Assembly: GCF_017589465.1 (NCBI RefSeq)
Contig: NZ_JAELYA010000007.1
Location: 186,001 to 250,000, forward strand
Length of the DNA: 64,000 bases
Origin: Pseudomonas schmalbachii
Lineage (GTDB): Bacteria; Pseudomonadota; Gammaproteobacteria; Pseudomonadales; Pseudomonadaceae
Direction of reading: 5' to 3'
Below the pieces are notes generated by a model. It had not been told where the DNA came from and ran no database searches. It saw nothing but the letters and a program-made list of their open reading frames with translations. The translations under genes and the position numbers were made by a program. Position 1 is the first letter of the stretch; each line of letters begins with the position of its first letter. Below are positions 38,807 to 47,948 of this stretch, one piece after another.

Positions 38807-39172
38807 TCACAAATCCACCGGATAATCGAACTCGAACACCCGGACCACTTCAGAGGCATGCCAACCGGCGGCGGCCGGTCCATCAGGCGCCCCGGAAAAA
38901 CGCCCAAGACGCTCCACACACTCGAAGAACCCGGTGCGCGGCAGACGGCTCGCTCCCTGGCTGATCACCAGCGAACTGCGCAATGGCCGTCCGGCACGCG
39001 CATCGAGGGCGGCCAGATGTTCCAGGGCGGCAGTCAGGGTGGTCATGGCCGGCGTCGGCAACTGCAGCCGCTCGATCAGGGCACGGTAGGTGAGCAGATG
39101 ACGCTGGCGCCGGGCGTCCTCGAGCTCCTCCAGCAGACCCTGCCAGTGTCTACGGCTGATGTGTACGCTCAA
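38807..39172 (-). CDS. Hypothetical protein co-translated with HTH gene
   Basis: 121 aa from a TTG start that overlaps the stop of the upstream HTH gene (TTGA), suggesting translational coupling. The sequence (MSVHISRRHWQGLLEELEDARRQRHLLTYRALIERLQLPTP) begins with a helical segment. It contains a RPLRSSLVISQGASRLPRTGFFECVERLGRF motif, which I recall only loosely from conserved pseudomonad proteins. No catalytic residues are recognised. An association with the HTH protein is inferred from the overlap. Confidence 0.65.
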   Translation of the reverse strand: MSVHISRRHWQGLLEELEDARRQRHLLTYRALIERLQLPTPAMTTLTAALEHLAALDARAGRPLRSSLVISQGASRLPRTGFFECVERLGRFSGAPDGPAAAGWHASEVVRVFEFDYPVDL

Positions 39173-39492
39173 GAGCCGGACCCCGCAGTCACACCCAGGG
39201 CCCGCCGCAACCCATGCTGGATGGCTTCGCTGGCCTCGCGTTCGCCTTTTTCGATCAGTTCCAGGTAGGACGGGCTGATCCCCACGGAGCGCGCCACGTG
39301 CTCCAGCGAATAGCCGCGCGCTTCGCGCAACCCGCGCCAGTCGGAACTGGCGTCGGCCGCAACCGCACCGATGGTGGAAGAAGCAGGCTGCGCCGCCTTC
39401 ACGCCGGCCGCTGCCAGCAACGCCTGGTAGTCTGCCCAGGGCAGAACGGCATACTCTGCTTCGCCGTCACGCGTGATCACTTGAACGTTCAT
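39169..39492 (-). CDS. Helix-turn-helix (XRE) protein with Phd-like N-terminus
   Basis: 107 aa. Residues 1-30 (MNVQVITRDGEAEYAVLPWADYQALLAA) resemble the start of Phd/YefM antitoxins, and residues 53-100 form an XRE helix-turn-helix (GLREARGYSLEHVARSVGISPSYLELIEKGERE). The first gene of the three-gene minus-strand group, overlapping the next by four bases. This shape is seen in antitoxins and small regulators, but the partner does not match a toxin family I know. Confidence 0.78.
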   Translation of the reverse strand: MNVQVITRDGEAEYAVLPWADYQALLAAAGVKAAQPASSTIGAVAADASSDWRGLREARGYSLEHVARSVGISPSYLELIEKGEREASEAIQHGLRRALGVTAGSGS

Positions 39493-39683
39493 GACAACAC
39501 TCCTTGCAAGCCGTCACTGACAGCTACGGGACCGTCTGAATTGGCATGCCCTGCACGTTCAGTATCGACCATGAAACAGCGTCTGGCCGCCTACGCGTGC
39601 AGCGCGAGAATGTCGGACAACGGCCCCGGCCCGTGGTTCGCGAAACTCCGGCCGCTTGCCCGTATGGAATTGCCGCTGCCGGA

Positions 39684-40109
39684 TCAGGTTCGTTCGACCT
39701 TTTCCGGCAGCGGAAGGGTTTTCAGGGATGCGCGCACTTCCGCGCTCTGGTTGTCGCGCCAGACCTTGAACGCATCCAGTTCCGACTGCCAGCGACGGAC
39801 CACCCAGGCCAGCACCGCCAGATCGTCGAGCAGGCCGAACGCCAGGATCCAGTCCGGGATCGCATCCACAGGGGTGAGAAAATACAGCAAGGCAGCCGCC
39901 ACGGACAAAACCGCGGTGGAATTCAGGCCACGGTACTGGCCACGCACCCAGGCCACCAGCAACTCCTGCAGCAGGTTCAGGTCGGACCGGACCAGCTTCA
40001 TCCGCGCACTCTTGCGCGCCACCGCCAGCAGCAATGCCGGCAAGCGGCCGCGAGAAAGGAATTTCCCAGCCAGGGCCAGATAACGATCGAATCCAGGCGG
40101 AGTTTTCAT
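39684..40109 (-). CDS. YkvA family (DUF1232) membrane protein
   Basis: 141 aa. The DUF1232 core LSVAAALLYFLTPVDAIPDWILAFGLLDDLAVLAWVVRRW lies at about residues 68-108, with two hydrophobic stretches and the conserved PxDxIPD. Inner-membrane location is likely and the function is unknown. The 371-bp gap upstream holds a DnaA-box palindrome and an element shared with the region before rmuC. Confidence 0.85.
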   Translation of the reverse strand: MKTPPGFDRYLALAGKFLSRGRLPALLLAVARKSARMKLVRSDLNLLQELLVAWVRGQYRGLNSTAVLSVAAALLYFLTPVDAIPDWILAFGLLDDLAVLAWVVRRWQSELDAFKVWRDNQSAEVRASLKTLPLPEKVERT

Positions 40110-40150
40110 CCAGCTACCTCGCTCTCCCGCACGGGGCGGGCATCTGCCGG

Positions 40151-40250
40151 GTTATCCACCCAAGCTGTGGATAACTCTGTTGAAAGTCTGTTCCGACATA
40201 GCCGGAACCCCCATCTCAGGGGGCCTCGAGACAAATCGAACATTTTTTGT
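40151..40250. other. Intergenic element E1 (paired DnaA-box palindrome plus G-C hairpin)
   Basis: TTATCCAC (40152-40159) and the perfect DnaA box TGTGGATAA (40166-40174) face each other. From TGTGGATAAC onward, 83 bp align without gaps to 59057-59139, about 57 of 83 bases identical by hand count. A CCCCCAT...GGGGG hairpin and a terminal ATTTTTT are shared. The rest of this 371-bp gap, 40251-40430, is AT-rich with nothing I can name. Confidence 0.5.
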
Positions 40251-40431
40251 CCAGCACAATAAAATCTTTAAAAATCATGCATTTGTGACCTATTCGATGG
40301 CGCCGGTCCTGTCAAGCAGGGCCGACAAAGCGACCTGCGACAAAAATGTGCATAACGGTAACATTGCCATCGCGCTCGCCTCTTTCGAGACCGCGCGGTC
40401 AATCTGCATTCTGAAGCTGCCTGCGCCAGAA

Positions 40432-40460
40432 ATGAAAACGCCCCGTCAGGGACGGGGCGT
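40432..40460 (-). terminator. Rho-independent terminator of the FKBP gene
   Basis: On the minus strand CGCCCCGTC pairs with GACGGGGCG (40439-40447 and 40451-40459, 3-nt loop), followed by TTTTCATTTC. Confidence 0.8.
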
Positions 40461-40480
40461 TGCAACTGGTACGAAAGTAC

Positions 40481-41209
40481 TCAGTTGTTCTGTTGCTCAG
40501 GCTGGGCCTGGTCCTGCTCCTGGCCCTTGATGCCGAGCAGTTCGAGGTCGAAGACCAGCACGGAGTTGGCCGGAATCGCCGGGCTCGGGCTCTGCTCGCC
40601 ATAGGCCAGCTCGCTGGGGATGAACAGCTTGACCTTCTCGCCCACGTGCATCAGTTGCAGACCTTCGACCCAGCCCGGAATCACGCCGCTCACCGGCAGA
40701 TCGATCGGGCTGCCGCGCTGGATGGAGCTGTCGAAGACGGTGCCATCGGTCAGCTTGCCTTCATAGTGCACGGTCACCACATCGGACGGCTTCGGCTGTG
40801 CGCCGTCGGCCTTCTTGACGATCTCGTACTGCAGGCCGGACTTGGTGGTGACCACGCCCTCGCGCTTGCCGTTGTCTTCGAGGAACTTCTTGCCGGCCTT
40901 GGCGGAGTCTTCAGCCTTCTTGGCCATGCGCTCCTCGGAACGCTTCTGCAGGAAGGTGAAGGCTTCGGTCAGCTCTTCATCGGTGATCTTCTGCTTCTGC
41001 TTGCCGACGGCATCTTCGATACCCTGGGCGACGGCCTTGGAATCCAGGTCATCCATGCCTTCCTGGACCAGGCTCTTGCCCATGTTCAGGCCGATGCCGT
41101 AGGAGGCCTTCTGGGCCGGGGTCTTGAGCTCAATTTCAGTCTTCGAATCGCAACCGGTCAGAACAAGCCCGACCAGTGCAATGGCCGCAGCCAACCGATG
41201 TTGTTTCAT
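40481..41209 (-). CDS. FKBP-type peptidyl-prolyl isomerase lipoprotein
   Basis: 242 aa. Signal peptide with lipobox LTGC (Cys20) is followed by the FKBP N-terminal dimerisation domain (QKASYGIGLNMGKSLVQEGM...) and a C-terminal FKBP domain from about residue 130 (DVVTVHYEGKLTDGTVFDSSIQRGSPIDLPVSGVIPGWVEGLQLM... IPANSVLVFDLELLGI). It is FkpA/Mip-like and should assist folding at the membrane or in the periplasm. The start at 41209 (MKQHRLAAAIAL) gives the signal peptide. Confidence 0.92.
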   Translation of the reverse strand: MKQHRLAAAIALVGLVLTGCDSKTEIELKTPAQKASYGIGLNMGKSLVQEGMDDLDSKAVAQGIEDAVGKQKQKITDEELTEAFTFLQKRSEERMAKKAEDSAKAGKKFLEDNGKREGVVTTKSGLQYEIVKKADGAQPKPSDVVTVHYEGKLTDGTVFDSSIQRGSPIDLPVSGVIPGWVEGLQLMHVGEKVKLFIPSELAYGEQSPSPAIPANSVLVFDLELLGIKGQEQDQAQPEQQNN

Positions 41210-41393
41210 GCTGATTTCCTTGTCTGTCCGCCGTGCAGGCATGTTCGATGAAGCCGCGAGCTTATCAGGCCCCTACGGCCAGTGGCTATGGGCTATATGA
41301 ACCGGAGGCAGGCGGGAAGTTCCGATATGGAACCCGAGAAAAATTAACGGGATAGGAAGGAAAGCGGCACGCCGGCAAAGCGCGGCGGAAATG

Positions 41394-41427
41394 AAAAAGC
41401 CCCCAGGCATTTCTGCCTGAGGGCTTT
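41394..41427 (-). terminator. Terminator of the tRNA-Val/tRNA-Asp transcript
   Basis: On the minus strand AGCCCTCAGGCA-GAAA-TGCCTGGGGCT is followed by TTTTTCATTT. Confidence 0.8.
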
Positions 41428-41433
41428 CGAATA

Positions 41434-41510
41434 TGGCGCAGCGGACGGGACTCGAACCCGCGACCCCCGGCGTGACAGGCCGGTATTCTAACCGACTGAA
41501 CTACCGCTGC
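41434..41510 (-). tRNA. tRNA-Asp (GTC)
   Basis: 77 nt including encoded CCA. The acceptor GCAGCGG pairs with CCGCTGC, the anticodon loop reads CTGTCAC with anticodon GTC, and the T-arm is GGTTCGAGTCC. Co-transcribed with the upstream tRNA-Val on the minus strand. Confidence 0.95.
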
Positions 41511-41526
41511 GTCGGACTTGCGAGAT

Positions 41527-41602
41527 TGGTGGGTGATGACGGGATCGAACCGCCGACCCTCTGCTTGTAAGGCAGATGCTCTCCCAGCTGAGCTAATCAC
41601 CC
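41527..41602 (-). tRNA. tRNA-Val (TAC)
   Basis: 76 nt including CCA. The acceptor GGGTGAT pairs with ATCACCC, D-arm TAGCTCAGCTGGGAGAGCA, anticodon loop CTTACAA with anticodon TAC, and T-arm GGTTCGATCC. It lies 16 nt upstream of tRNA-Asp in the same transcript. Confidence 0.95.
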
Positions 41603-41780
41603 TTCACTCTCGAAGTGGGGCGCATTCTACGGAGCCGGATTCACTCTGGCAAGCCCCCGGGCGAAAAAAATTTTCAGATGTTCCAAAGGCTTAGGAAATT
41701 CCCGAGATGGCTCGAACGGGGTTGGCCTTGGCGCCGCCGAGCGGAATAATGCGTGTTTTGTGTCCGGGAGTCCGACCGTC

Positions 41781-42701
41781 ATGTGGTTCCGCAATCTGCT
41801 CGTGTATCGCCTCACCCAGGATCTGCAGATCGATGCCGATAGCCTCGAGAAAGCCCTGGCCAGCAAACCGGCGCGCCCCTGCGCCAGCCAGGAACTGGCC
41901 ACCTATGGCTTCACCGCCCCGTTCGGCAAGGGCCCCGACGCGCCGCTGGTGCATGCCAGCCAGGACTTCTTCCTGATTTCCGCACGCAAGGAAGAACGCA
42001 TCCTGCCGGGCAGCGTGGTCCGCGATGCGCTGAAGGAAAAGGTCGATGAAATCGAGACCACGCAGATGCGCAAGGTCTACAAGAAGGAGCGCGACCAGCT
42101 CAAGGACGATATCGTCCAGACGTTCCTGCCGCGCGCCTTCATCCGCCGCTCCGCGACCTTCGCCGCGATCGCCCCGAACCTCGGCCTGATCCTGGTCGAC
42201 TCGTCCAGCGCGAAGAAGTCCGAGGACCTGCTCTCCACCCTGCGCGAAGCTATCGGCTCGCTGCCGGTGCGTCCGCTGAGCGTCAAGGTCGCGCCGACCG
42301 CCACCCTCACCGACTGGGTCAAGACCCAGGAAGCCGCCGGCGACTTCCATGTCCTCGACGAGTGCGAGCTGCGCGACACCCATGAGGACGGCGGCGTGGT
42401 GCGCTGCAAGCGCCAGGACCTGACCAGTGAGGAAATCCAGCTGCACCTGACTTCCGGCAAGCTGGTCACCCAACTGTCGCTGGCTTGGTCGGACAAGCTG
42501 TCCTTCATCCTCGACGACAAGCTGGCCATCAAGCGCCTGCGCTTCGAAGACCTGCTGCAGGAGCAGGCCGAACAGGATGGCGGCGAAGACGCCCTCGGCC
42601 AACTGGACGCCAGCTTCACCCTGATGATGCTGACCTTCAGCGAATTCCTGCCGGCGCTGTTCGAAGCCCTCGGCGGCGAGGAAATCCCCCAGGGCATCTG
42701 A
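41781..42701 (+). CDS. rdgC: Recombination-associated protein RdgC
   Basis: 306 aa, normal length. It starts [16 protein letters not shown] as in other RdgC proteins, with [34 protein letters not shown] and [11 protein letters not shown] segments. RdgC is a ring-forming DNA-binding protein that modulates RecA filament activity on the nucleoid. The start at 41781 is chosen over 41760 from family alignment. It is a single gene divergent from the tRNA transcript. Confidence 0.95.
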   Translation: MWFRNLLVYRLTQDLQIDADSLEKALASKPARPCASQELATYGFTAPFGKGPDAPLVHASQDFFLISARKEERILPGSVVRDALKEKVDEIETTQMRKVYKKERDQLKDDIVQTFLPRAFIRRSATFAAIAPNLGLILVDSSSAKKSEDLLSTLREAIGSLPVRPLSVKVAPTATLTDWVKTQEAAGDFHVLDECELRDTHEDGGVVRCKRQDLTSEEIQLHLTSGKLVTQLSLAWSDKLSFILDDKLAIKRLRFEDLLQEQAEQDGGEDALGQLDASFTLMMLTFSEFLPALFEALGGEEIPQGI

Positions 42702-42792
42702 CCCGCACGAGAGCGGTCCCGGCGCCAGCCGGGGCCGCCCGCAAGGCCGATCGCTTGCCTTGCCTGGCGCAATGTGCAAAATATTGCGCAAC

Positions 42793-42841
42793 GTGAGGAC
42801 GACCTCACCACCCTTCTGGTGCTTCAACGGGGACGGCCCTG
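42793..42841 (+). promoter_or_regulatory. Guanidine-II (mini-ykkC) riboswitch
   Basis: Two short hairpins carry the diagnostic ACGR loops: GTGAGG-ACGA-CCTCAC (42793-42808) and CGGGG-ACGG-CCCTG (42828-42841), separated by 19 nt. They lie 28 nt before the sugE start. Guanidine-II RNAs are known upstream of Gdx/SugE exporters, so guanidinium should raise expression of this gene. Confidence 0.85.
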
Positions 42842-42868
42842 AACTCAATCCCTGTTTCGGAGGCACTC

Positions 42869-43183
42869 ATGTCCTGGATCATCCTGTTCTTCGCCGGCCT
42901 GCTCGAAGTCGCCTGGGCTGTCGGCCTGAAATACACCGAAGGCTTCAGCCGCCCCATCCCTACCCTGCTCACGATCCTGGCCATGGTCGCCAGCCTCGGT
43001 CTGCTCGGCCTGGCCATGAAGCAACTGCCGCTGGGTACCGCCTATGCGATATGGACCGGCGTCGGCGCGGTCGGCACCGTGCTGGTGGGCATCCTGCTGT
43101 TCGGCGAGTCCATGGCGCCGGTGCGCCTGCTCAGCGTGGCACTGATTCTCTGCGGGCTGGTCGGCCTCAAGCTCAGCCACTGA
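42869..43183 (+). CDS. sugE: SMR-family guanidinium exporter (SugE/Gdx)
   Basis: 104 aa with four transmembrane helices. The essential Glu is in [16 protein letters not shown] near residue 13, and the SugE/Gdx-type WAVGLKY and [16 protein letters not shown] separate it from EmrE-type drug pumps. It exports guanidinium in exchange for protons as a dual-topology dimer. The upstream guanidine-II riboswitch supports this substrate. GGAGG precedes the ATG. Confidence 0.93.
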   Translation: MSWIILFFAGLLEVAWAVGLKYTEGFSRPIPTLLTILAMVASLGLLGLAMKQLPLGTAYAIWTGVGAVGTVLVGILLFGESMAPVRLLSVALILCGLVGLKLSH

Positions 43184-43379
43184 TCACAGAACTTGCGAAA
43201 CACTGTCGCTTTCCCGAGCAACTCTGGGTATGCTGCCGTCACTGTGCTTGCTTGGGTCACCGTGTTTCGTGACCTGATGTGGTGGATTCCCCCATCGCCG
43301 TGGTTTCGATCTCACCTTGCAACTCAGAACTGGCGCGGATTTCCCGCACCGCAATTCACTCAGTTCAAGGTGTAATTCC

Positions 43380-43589
43380 ATGTCGAATCGTCAAACCGGC
43401 ACCGTCAAATGGTTCAACGATGCCAAAGGCTTTGGCTTCATCACTCCGGAAAGCGGCAACGACCTGTTCGTTCACTTCCGCTCCATCCAGGGCAGCGGCT
43501 TCAAATCGCTGCAGGAAGGCCAGAAGGTTTCCTTCGTGGTCGTCAACGGCCAGAAAGGCCTGCAGGCTGACGAAGTTCAGGTCATCTGA
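43380..43589 (+). CDS. capB: Cold-shock domain protein (CapB-like)
   Basis: 69 aa single cold-shock domain. RNP1 is KGFGFITP near residue 16 and RNP2 is DLFVHF near residue 28. It binds single-stranded RNA or DNA and acts as an RNA chaperone. The 196-bp leader before the start is typical of cold-shock mRNAs. Position between the rdgC region and the MFS/acyltransferase gene matches PAO1 capB (PA3266), as recalled. Confidence 0.93.
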   Translation: MSNRQTGTVKWFNDAKGFGFITPESGNDLFVHFRSIQGSGFKSLQEGQKVSFVVVNGQKGLQADEVQVI

Positions 43590-43604
43590 ACCTCGCCTCC
43601 CGGC

Positions 43605-43636
43605 AAGAAAAGCCCCGGCATCGTCCGGGGCTTTTT
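43605..43636 (+). terminator. Rho-independent terminator of capB
   Basis: AGCCCCGG (43611-43618) pairs with CCGGGGCT (43625-43632), followed by TTTTCGTTT. An A-run on the other side could serve the convergent gene. Confidence 0.85.
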
Positions 43637-43640
43637 CGTT

Positions 43641-45515
43641 TCAGCGCGCATCACCGCGCAAACCAGCCACCTGCTCCCGCAGGTACAGGCACTTGGCCTG
43701 CTCCGGCGCCAGCGGCTGGCCGGCCACCAGACATACCCGCGACCAGAAGCGCTTGAAGAAGCCCTTGGCCGGATCGCGGCTGAAGAAGCTGCCCCACAAG
43801 CCCTGCAGCGCCATCGGCACCACCGGCACCGGGGTTTCCTCGATGATCCGCTCCACCCCGCCGCGGAACTCGTTCATCTCGCCATCCGCAGTCAGCTTGC
43901 CCTCGGGGAAGATGCACACCACCTCGCCCGCCTTCAGGTATTCGGCGACCCGCTCGAAGGCCCGCTGGTAGATGCGCTCGTCCTCGTGCCGCGCGGCGAT
44001 CGGCACCGCGCCGGCGGTACGGAAGATGAAGTTGAGCACCGGCAGCTGGAAGATCTTGTAGTACATGACGAAGCGCACCGGCCGCCGCACCGAGCCGGCG
44101 ATCAGCAGCGCGTCGACGAAGGACACGTGGTTGCACACCAGGACCGCCGGCCCTTCGTCGGGGATCGCCTCCAGATTCCGATGATCCACGCGGTACATGG
44201 AATGGCTGAGCAGCCAGACCAGGAAGCGCATGGTGAACTCCGGCACGATCCTGAAGATGTACACGTTCACCGCGACGTTCATCAGCGACAGCACCAGGAA
44301 CAGCTCCGGGATCGACAGCCCGGCCACCGACAGCAGCAGGATCGAGACGATCGCCGCGGCCACCATGAACAATGCGTTGAGGATGTTGTTCGCGGCGATC
44401 ACCCGCGCGCGCTTGTCTTCCTCGGTGCGCGCCTGGATCAGCGCGTACAGCGGCACGATGTAGAAACCGCCGAACACACCGATGCCGAGGATGTCGCCAA
44501 GCACCGCCCAGGATTGCGGGTGCGCCACCACCGCCAGCCAGTCATGCGGCTGGGCAGCCTGCGGGAAATCGCCGGAATGCCACCAGAGCAGGATGCCGAA
44601 CACGCTGAGGCCGATGGAGCCGAACGGCACCAGGCCGATCTCCACCTTCTTGCCGGACATCTTCTCGCAGAGCATCGAACCGAGCGCGATGCCCACCGAG
44701 AACACCGTCAGGATCAGCGTTACCACGCTCTCGTCGCCGTGCAGCAGTTGCTTGGCGTAGCTCGGGATCTGCGTCAGGTAGACCGCGCCGAGGAACCAGA
44801 ACCACGAGTTGCCGACCAGCGAGCGCGACACCGCCGGACGCTGGCCGAGCCCCATGCGCAGGATGCTCCAGGACTGGCGGAAGATGTTCCAGTCGAGCTT
44901 CAGCTCCGGCAGCGCCGCCGCCGCGCGCGGAATGCCGCGGCTGGCGAGGAAGCCGCAGATCGCCACCAGCACCACGCAGGCGGACACCGCCAGCGCATAG
45001 GACTGGCGCGACATCAGCATGCCGGCGCCGATGGTGCCGATCAGGATCGCGAGGAAGGTGCCCATTTCCACCAGCGCATTGCCGCCGACCAGCTCGTCCT
45101 CGCGCAGATGCTGCGGCAGGATCGAGTACTTCACCGGGCCGAACAGCGCCGAGTGGGTGCCCATTGAGAACAGCGCGAGGAACAGCAGGGGCAGGCTGCC
45201 GAGCAGGAAGCCCGCCGCGCCGACCAGCATGATCACCACCTCGGCCAGCTTCAGGGCACGCATCAGTGCGTCCTTGTTGTACTTCTCGCCGAACTGCCCG
45301 CCGAGGGCGGAGAACAGGAAGAACGGCAGGATGAACAGCAGCGCGCAGAGGTTGACCAGCAGGTTCGGATCGCCGCTCACGCTCAGGTGATAGAGGATCG
45401 CCAGCACCAGCGACTGCTTGAACACGTTGTCGTTGAATGCGCCGAGGAACTGGGTAATGAAGAAAGGCAGGAAACGCTGTTTGCCCAGCAGGGCGAATTG
45501 CGAGTGTTGGGTCAT
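43641..45515 (-). CDS. MFS transporter fused to lysophospholipid acyltransferase
   Basis: 624 aa. Residues 1-405 form an LplT-like major-facilitator transporter (FFITQFLGAFNDNVFKQSLV; SALGGQFGEKYNKD). Residues about 430-620 form a PlsC-type acyltransferase with the catalytic H-x4-D in VCNHVSFVDALLI near residue 455 and the FPEG motif near residue 535. It resembles the LplT-Aas system but lacks the acyl-ACP synthetase part. It probably flips lysophospholipid inward and reacylates it at the inner membrane. PAO1 PA3267 is the likely counterpart (recalled). Confidence 0.88.
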   Translation of the reverse strand: MTQHSQFALLGKQRFLPFFITQFLGAFNDNVFKQSLVLAILYHLSVSGDPNLLVNLCALLFILPFFLFSALGGQFGEKYNKDALMRALKLAEVVIMLVGAAGFLLGSLPLLFLALFSMGTHSALFGPVKYSILPQHLREDELVGGNALVEMGTFLAILIGTIGAGMLMSRQSYALAVSACVVLVAICGFLASRGIPRAAAALPELKLDWNIFRQSWSILRMGLGQRPAVSRSLVGNSWFWFLGAVYLTQIPSYAKQLLHGDESVVTLILTVFSVGIALGSMLCEKMSGKKVEIGLVPFGSIGLSVFGILLWWHSGDFPQAAQPHDWLAVVAHPQSWAVLGDILGIGVFGGFYIVPLYALIQARTEEDKRARVIAANNILNALFMVAAAIVSILLLSVAGLSIPELFLVLSLMNVAVNVYIFRIVPEFTMRFLVWLLSHSMYRVDHRNLEAIPDEGPAVLVCNHVSFVDALLIAGSVRRPVRFVMYYKIFQLPVLNFIFRTAGAVPIAARHEDERIYQRAFERVAEYLKAGEVVCIFPEGKLTADGEMNEFRGGVERIIEETPVPVVPMALQGLWGSFFSRDPAKGFFKRFWSRVCLVAGQPLAPEQAKCLYLREQVAGLRGDAR

Positions 45516-45675
45516 CGTCCTTGTACCTGTCGAAAGCGGATTGCCAAGCGGTTATTGGACTGCGGCACCCAACGCCGAGGCCACACTTCCCGTTCACTTT
45601 TCTCCCACTCGCCCCATCGCAATAGCCGACTTTCGTCACCAGAAGGGAGCAGGAAAGTTAAAATAAGAATTACTG

Positions 45676-45694
45676 ATTAATAGTAAGCATTAGC
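45676..45694. promoter_or_regulatory. Possible Fur box upstream of the TonB receptor
   Basis: This 19-mer matches about 13 of 19 positions of the Fur consensus by hand alignment and lies in an unusually AT-rich stretch 79-97 bp before the receptor start. Iron control is plausible, but other metal regulators cannot be excluded. Confidence 0.35.
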
Positions 45695-45772
45695 AATTTA
45701 CATTTCATTTACGTTTGCTTAGATTTGCGCCCCTTCCGAAATCGCATCCCCGCAGTACTGGAGCTTTTGCAG

Positions 45773-47893
45773 ATGTTCCGTAAATCCCGCCTTTGCCTGT
45801 CCGTCTCCCTGGCCGTGCTGGCCAGTCCCGCCTTCGCCGCGCAAGCCGATGAAGATGCGGTGGAAATGGAGGCCACGACCGTCAGCGCGACGCGCTCCCA
45901 CAGCGTGGCGGGAAAGACCCCGCAGAAGATCACCATCATCACCCGCGAGCAGATCGAGGAACAGTTGGCCATCACCAGCGACAACGGCCAGGTGCTGAGC
46001 AACCTGATCCCCTCCTATTCGCCCAGCCGGCAGAAGATGACCAGCTCCGGCGAGACCTTCCGTGGCCGCCAGGCACTGGTGATGATCGATGGCGTGCCGC
46101 AGTCCACCCCGCTGCGCAACAGCTCCCGCGAGGGCTACACCATCGACCTGTCGATGGTCGAGCGCATCGAAGTGATCTACGGCGCCAGCGCGGAGCACGG
46201 CCTGGGCGCCACCGGCGGCATCATCAACTACGTGACCCGCCGCCCGACCGCCGGCGCAGTGCGCCAGCACGTCGGCGCCAGCCTGGAAGCCTCGGACGAC
46301 TTCGACAGCAACGGCATGGGCTACAAGCTGGACTACCGGGTCGAAGGCAACCAGGGCAACCTGGACTACCTCGCCGCGGTCAGCGGCCAGACCCGCGGCA
46401 TGTTCTACGATGCCGACGGCGAGCTGATCGGCGTGGACGACACCCAGGGCGACATCATGGATTCGGACGCCACCGACTTCATGTTCAAGCTCGGCTACTG
46501 GCTGGACGAGGTGCAGAACGTCGAGCTGATGGTCAACCGCTTCGAGGTCGAAGGCAATCACGACTACGTGAACGTGCCGGGCGACCGCGCTGCCGGCATT
46601 CCGGCCACCTCGCGCCGTGGCGACCCGCTGGGCGAGGCACCGGAAAACGAGGTGCTCAACACCAGCCTGACCTACAACAACTCCGACCTCGGCGGTAACC
46701 GCTTCACCGCGCAGGTCTACAGCCAGCGCTTCCGCGCCCGTTTCGGCGGCGGCATCCTGCCATCGTTCCAGGACCCGAGCATCGACCCCACCGGGCAACT
46801 GTTCGACCAGTCGCAGAACGAGTCGGACAAGTACGGCGGCAAGCTGACCCTGAGCCGCGACGACATGTTCGACGGCAAGCTCAAGCTCACCGGCGGCCTC
46901 GACCTGCTGCAGGACACCACCAGGCAGATGCTGATCGCAACCGATCGCGAGTGGGTGCCGGAGACCGTCTTCAAGAACTACGCGCCCTTCCTCCAGGCCG
47001 AGATCCGCCCGGTGGAGCGCCTGACCCTGCACACAGGCATTCGCCGCGAGTTCGCCGAACTGGAAGTCGACTCCTTCCGCACCATCGCCTCCACCACCAA
47101 TCCTCCTGGCGGCGTCAGCGTCGAGGGCGGCAAGCCGAAGTTCAACGAAACCCTGAACAACTTCGGCGTCGTGTTCCAGGCCACCGACTGGGCGCAACTG
47201 TTCGCCAACTATTCCGAAGGCTTCGGCATGCCGGACGTGGGCCGCGTACTGCGCGGCATCAACCGGCCGAACCTGAGCGTCGACTCCTTCCTCGACCTGC
47301 AACCGGTGGTCACCGACAACCGCGAGATCGGCCTGCGCCTGAACTGGGCACCGGTCGACTTCGAGATCAGCTTCTACGAGTCCGACTCCGACCTCGGTTC
47401 GCGTCTGGAGAATGTCGGTGGCGTGTTCCAGGTCCGTCGCGAACGCACCGAGATCAACGGCATGGAAGCCACCGCCGGCTGGCAGGTCAACGATGCCCAC
47501 CGCCTGCAGGCTGCCTACTCGCAGATCGACGGGCAGTCGGATACCGATGGCGACGACCACGTGGACACCGACCTGGACGGCGCCAACATCCCGCCGGATC
47601 GCTACACCCTCGCCTGGAAAGCCAACTGGACCGAGAAGCTGAACAGCCACATCCAGGCCAACTACTACGCCAGCCGCAGCTTCGATACCCCCGGCCTGGA
47701 CTTCGACGGCTACAGCCTGGTGGACGCCTCGCTCGGCTACAAACTGCCGCTGGGCGAAGTCAGCTTCGGCGTCGAGAACCTGCTCAACCGCGACTACATC
47801 ACCTACTACTCGCAGGCCGCCACCACCCGTGACGACCAGTTCTTCTCGGGACGTGGCCGCACCTTCACCCTGGGCTATCAGGTCAGTTTCTGA
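45773..47893 (+). CDS. TonB-dependent outer-membrane receptor
   Basis: 706 aa. Signal peptide MFRKSRLCLSVSLAVLASPA, then a TonB-box-like segment (MEATTVSAT near residue 31), a plug domain (residues about 50-165, with VMIDGVPQS and VERIEVIYGASAEHGLGATGGIINYVTRRP), and a 22-strand barrel ending in FTLGYQVSF with terminal Phe. It should import a ferric siderophore or another metal complex; the ligand cannot be told. A possible Fur box lies upstream. The start at 45773 gives the signal peptide; PAO1 PA3268 is the probable counterpart. Confidence 0.9.
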   Translation: MFRKSRLCLSVSLAVLASPAFAAQADEDAVEMEATTVSATRSHSVAGKTPQKITIITREQIEEQLAITSDNGQVLSNLIPSYSPSRQKMTSSGETFRGRQALVMIDGVPQSTPLRNSSREGYTIDLSMVERIEVIYGASAEHGLGATGGIINYVTRRPTAGAVRQHVGASLEASDDFDSNGMGYKLDYRVEGNQGNLDYLAAVSGQTRGMFYDADGELIGVDDTQGDIMDSDATDFMFKLGYWLDEVQNVELMVNRFEVEGNHDYVNVPGDRAAGIPATSRRGDPLGEAPENEVLNTSLTYNNSDLGGNRFTAQVYSQRFRARFGGGILPSFQDPSIDPTGQLFDQSQNESDKYGGKLTLSRDDMFDGKLKLTGGLDLLQDTTRQMLIATDREWVPETVFKNYAPFLQAEIRPVERLTLHTGIRREFAELEVDSFRTIASTTNPPGGVSVEGGKPKFNETLNNFGVVFQATDWAQLFANYSEGFGMPDVGRVLRGINRPNLSVDSFLDLQPVVTDNREIGLRLNWAPVDFEISFYESDSDLGSRLENVGGVFQVRRERTEINGMEATAGWQVNDAHRLQAAYSQIDGQSDTDGDDHVDTDLDGANIPPDRYTLAWKANWTEKLNSHIQANYYASRSFDTPGLDFDGYSLVDASLGYKLPLGEVSFGVENLLNRDYITYYSQAATTRDDQFFSGRGRTFTLGYQVSF

Positions 47894-47948
47894 CCGAACG
47901 CCTGCGGCACGACGGAAGCGGCAGCCATCCCGGCTGCCGCCCTCCGCC

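Noticed and set aside
40152-40174. Chromosomal replication origin
   Set aside because: Only two DnaA-like boxes, no AT-rich unwinding region with box clusters, and no dnaA, dnaN or gidA genes nearby.
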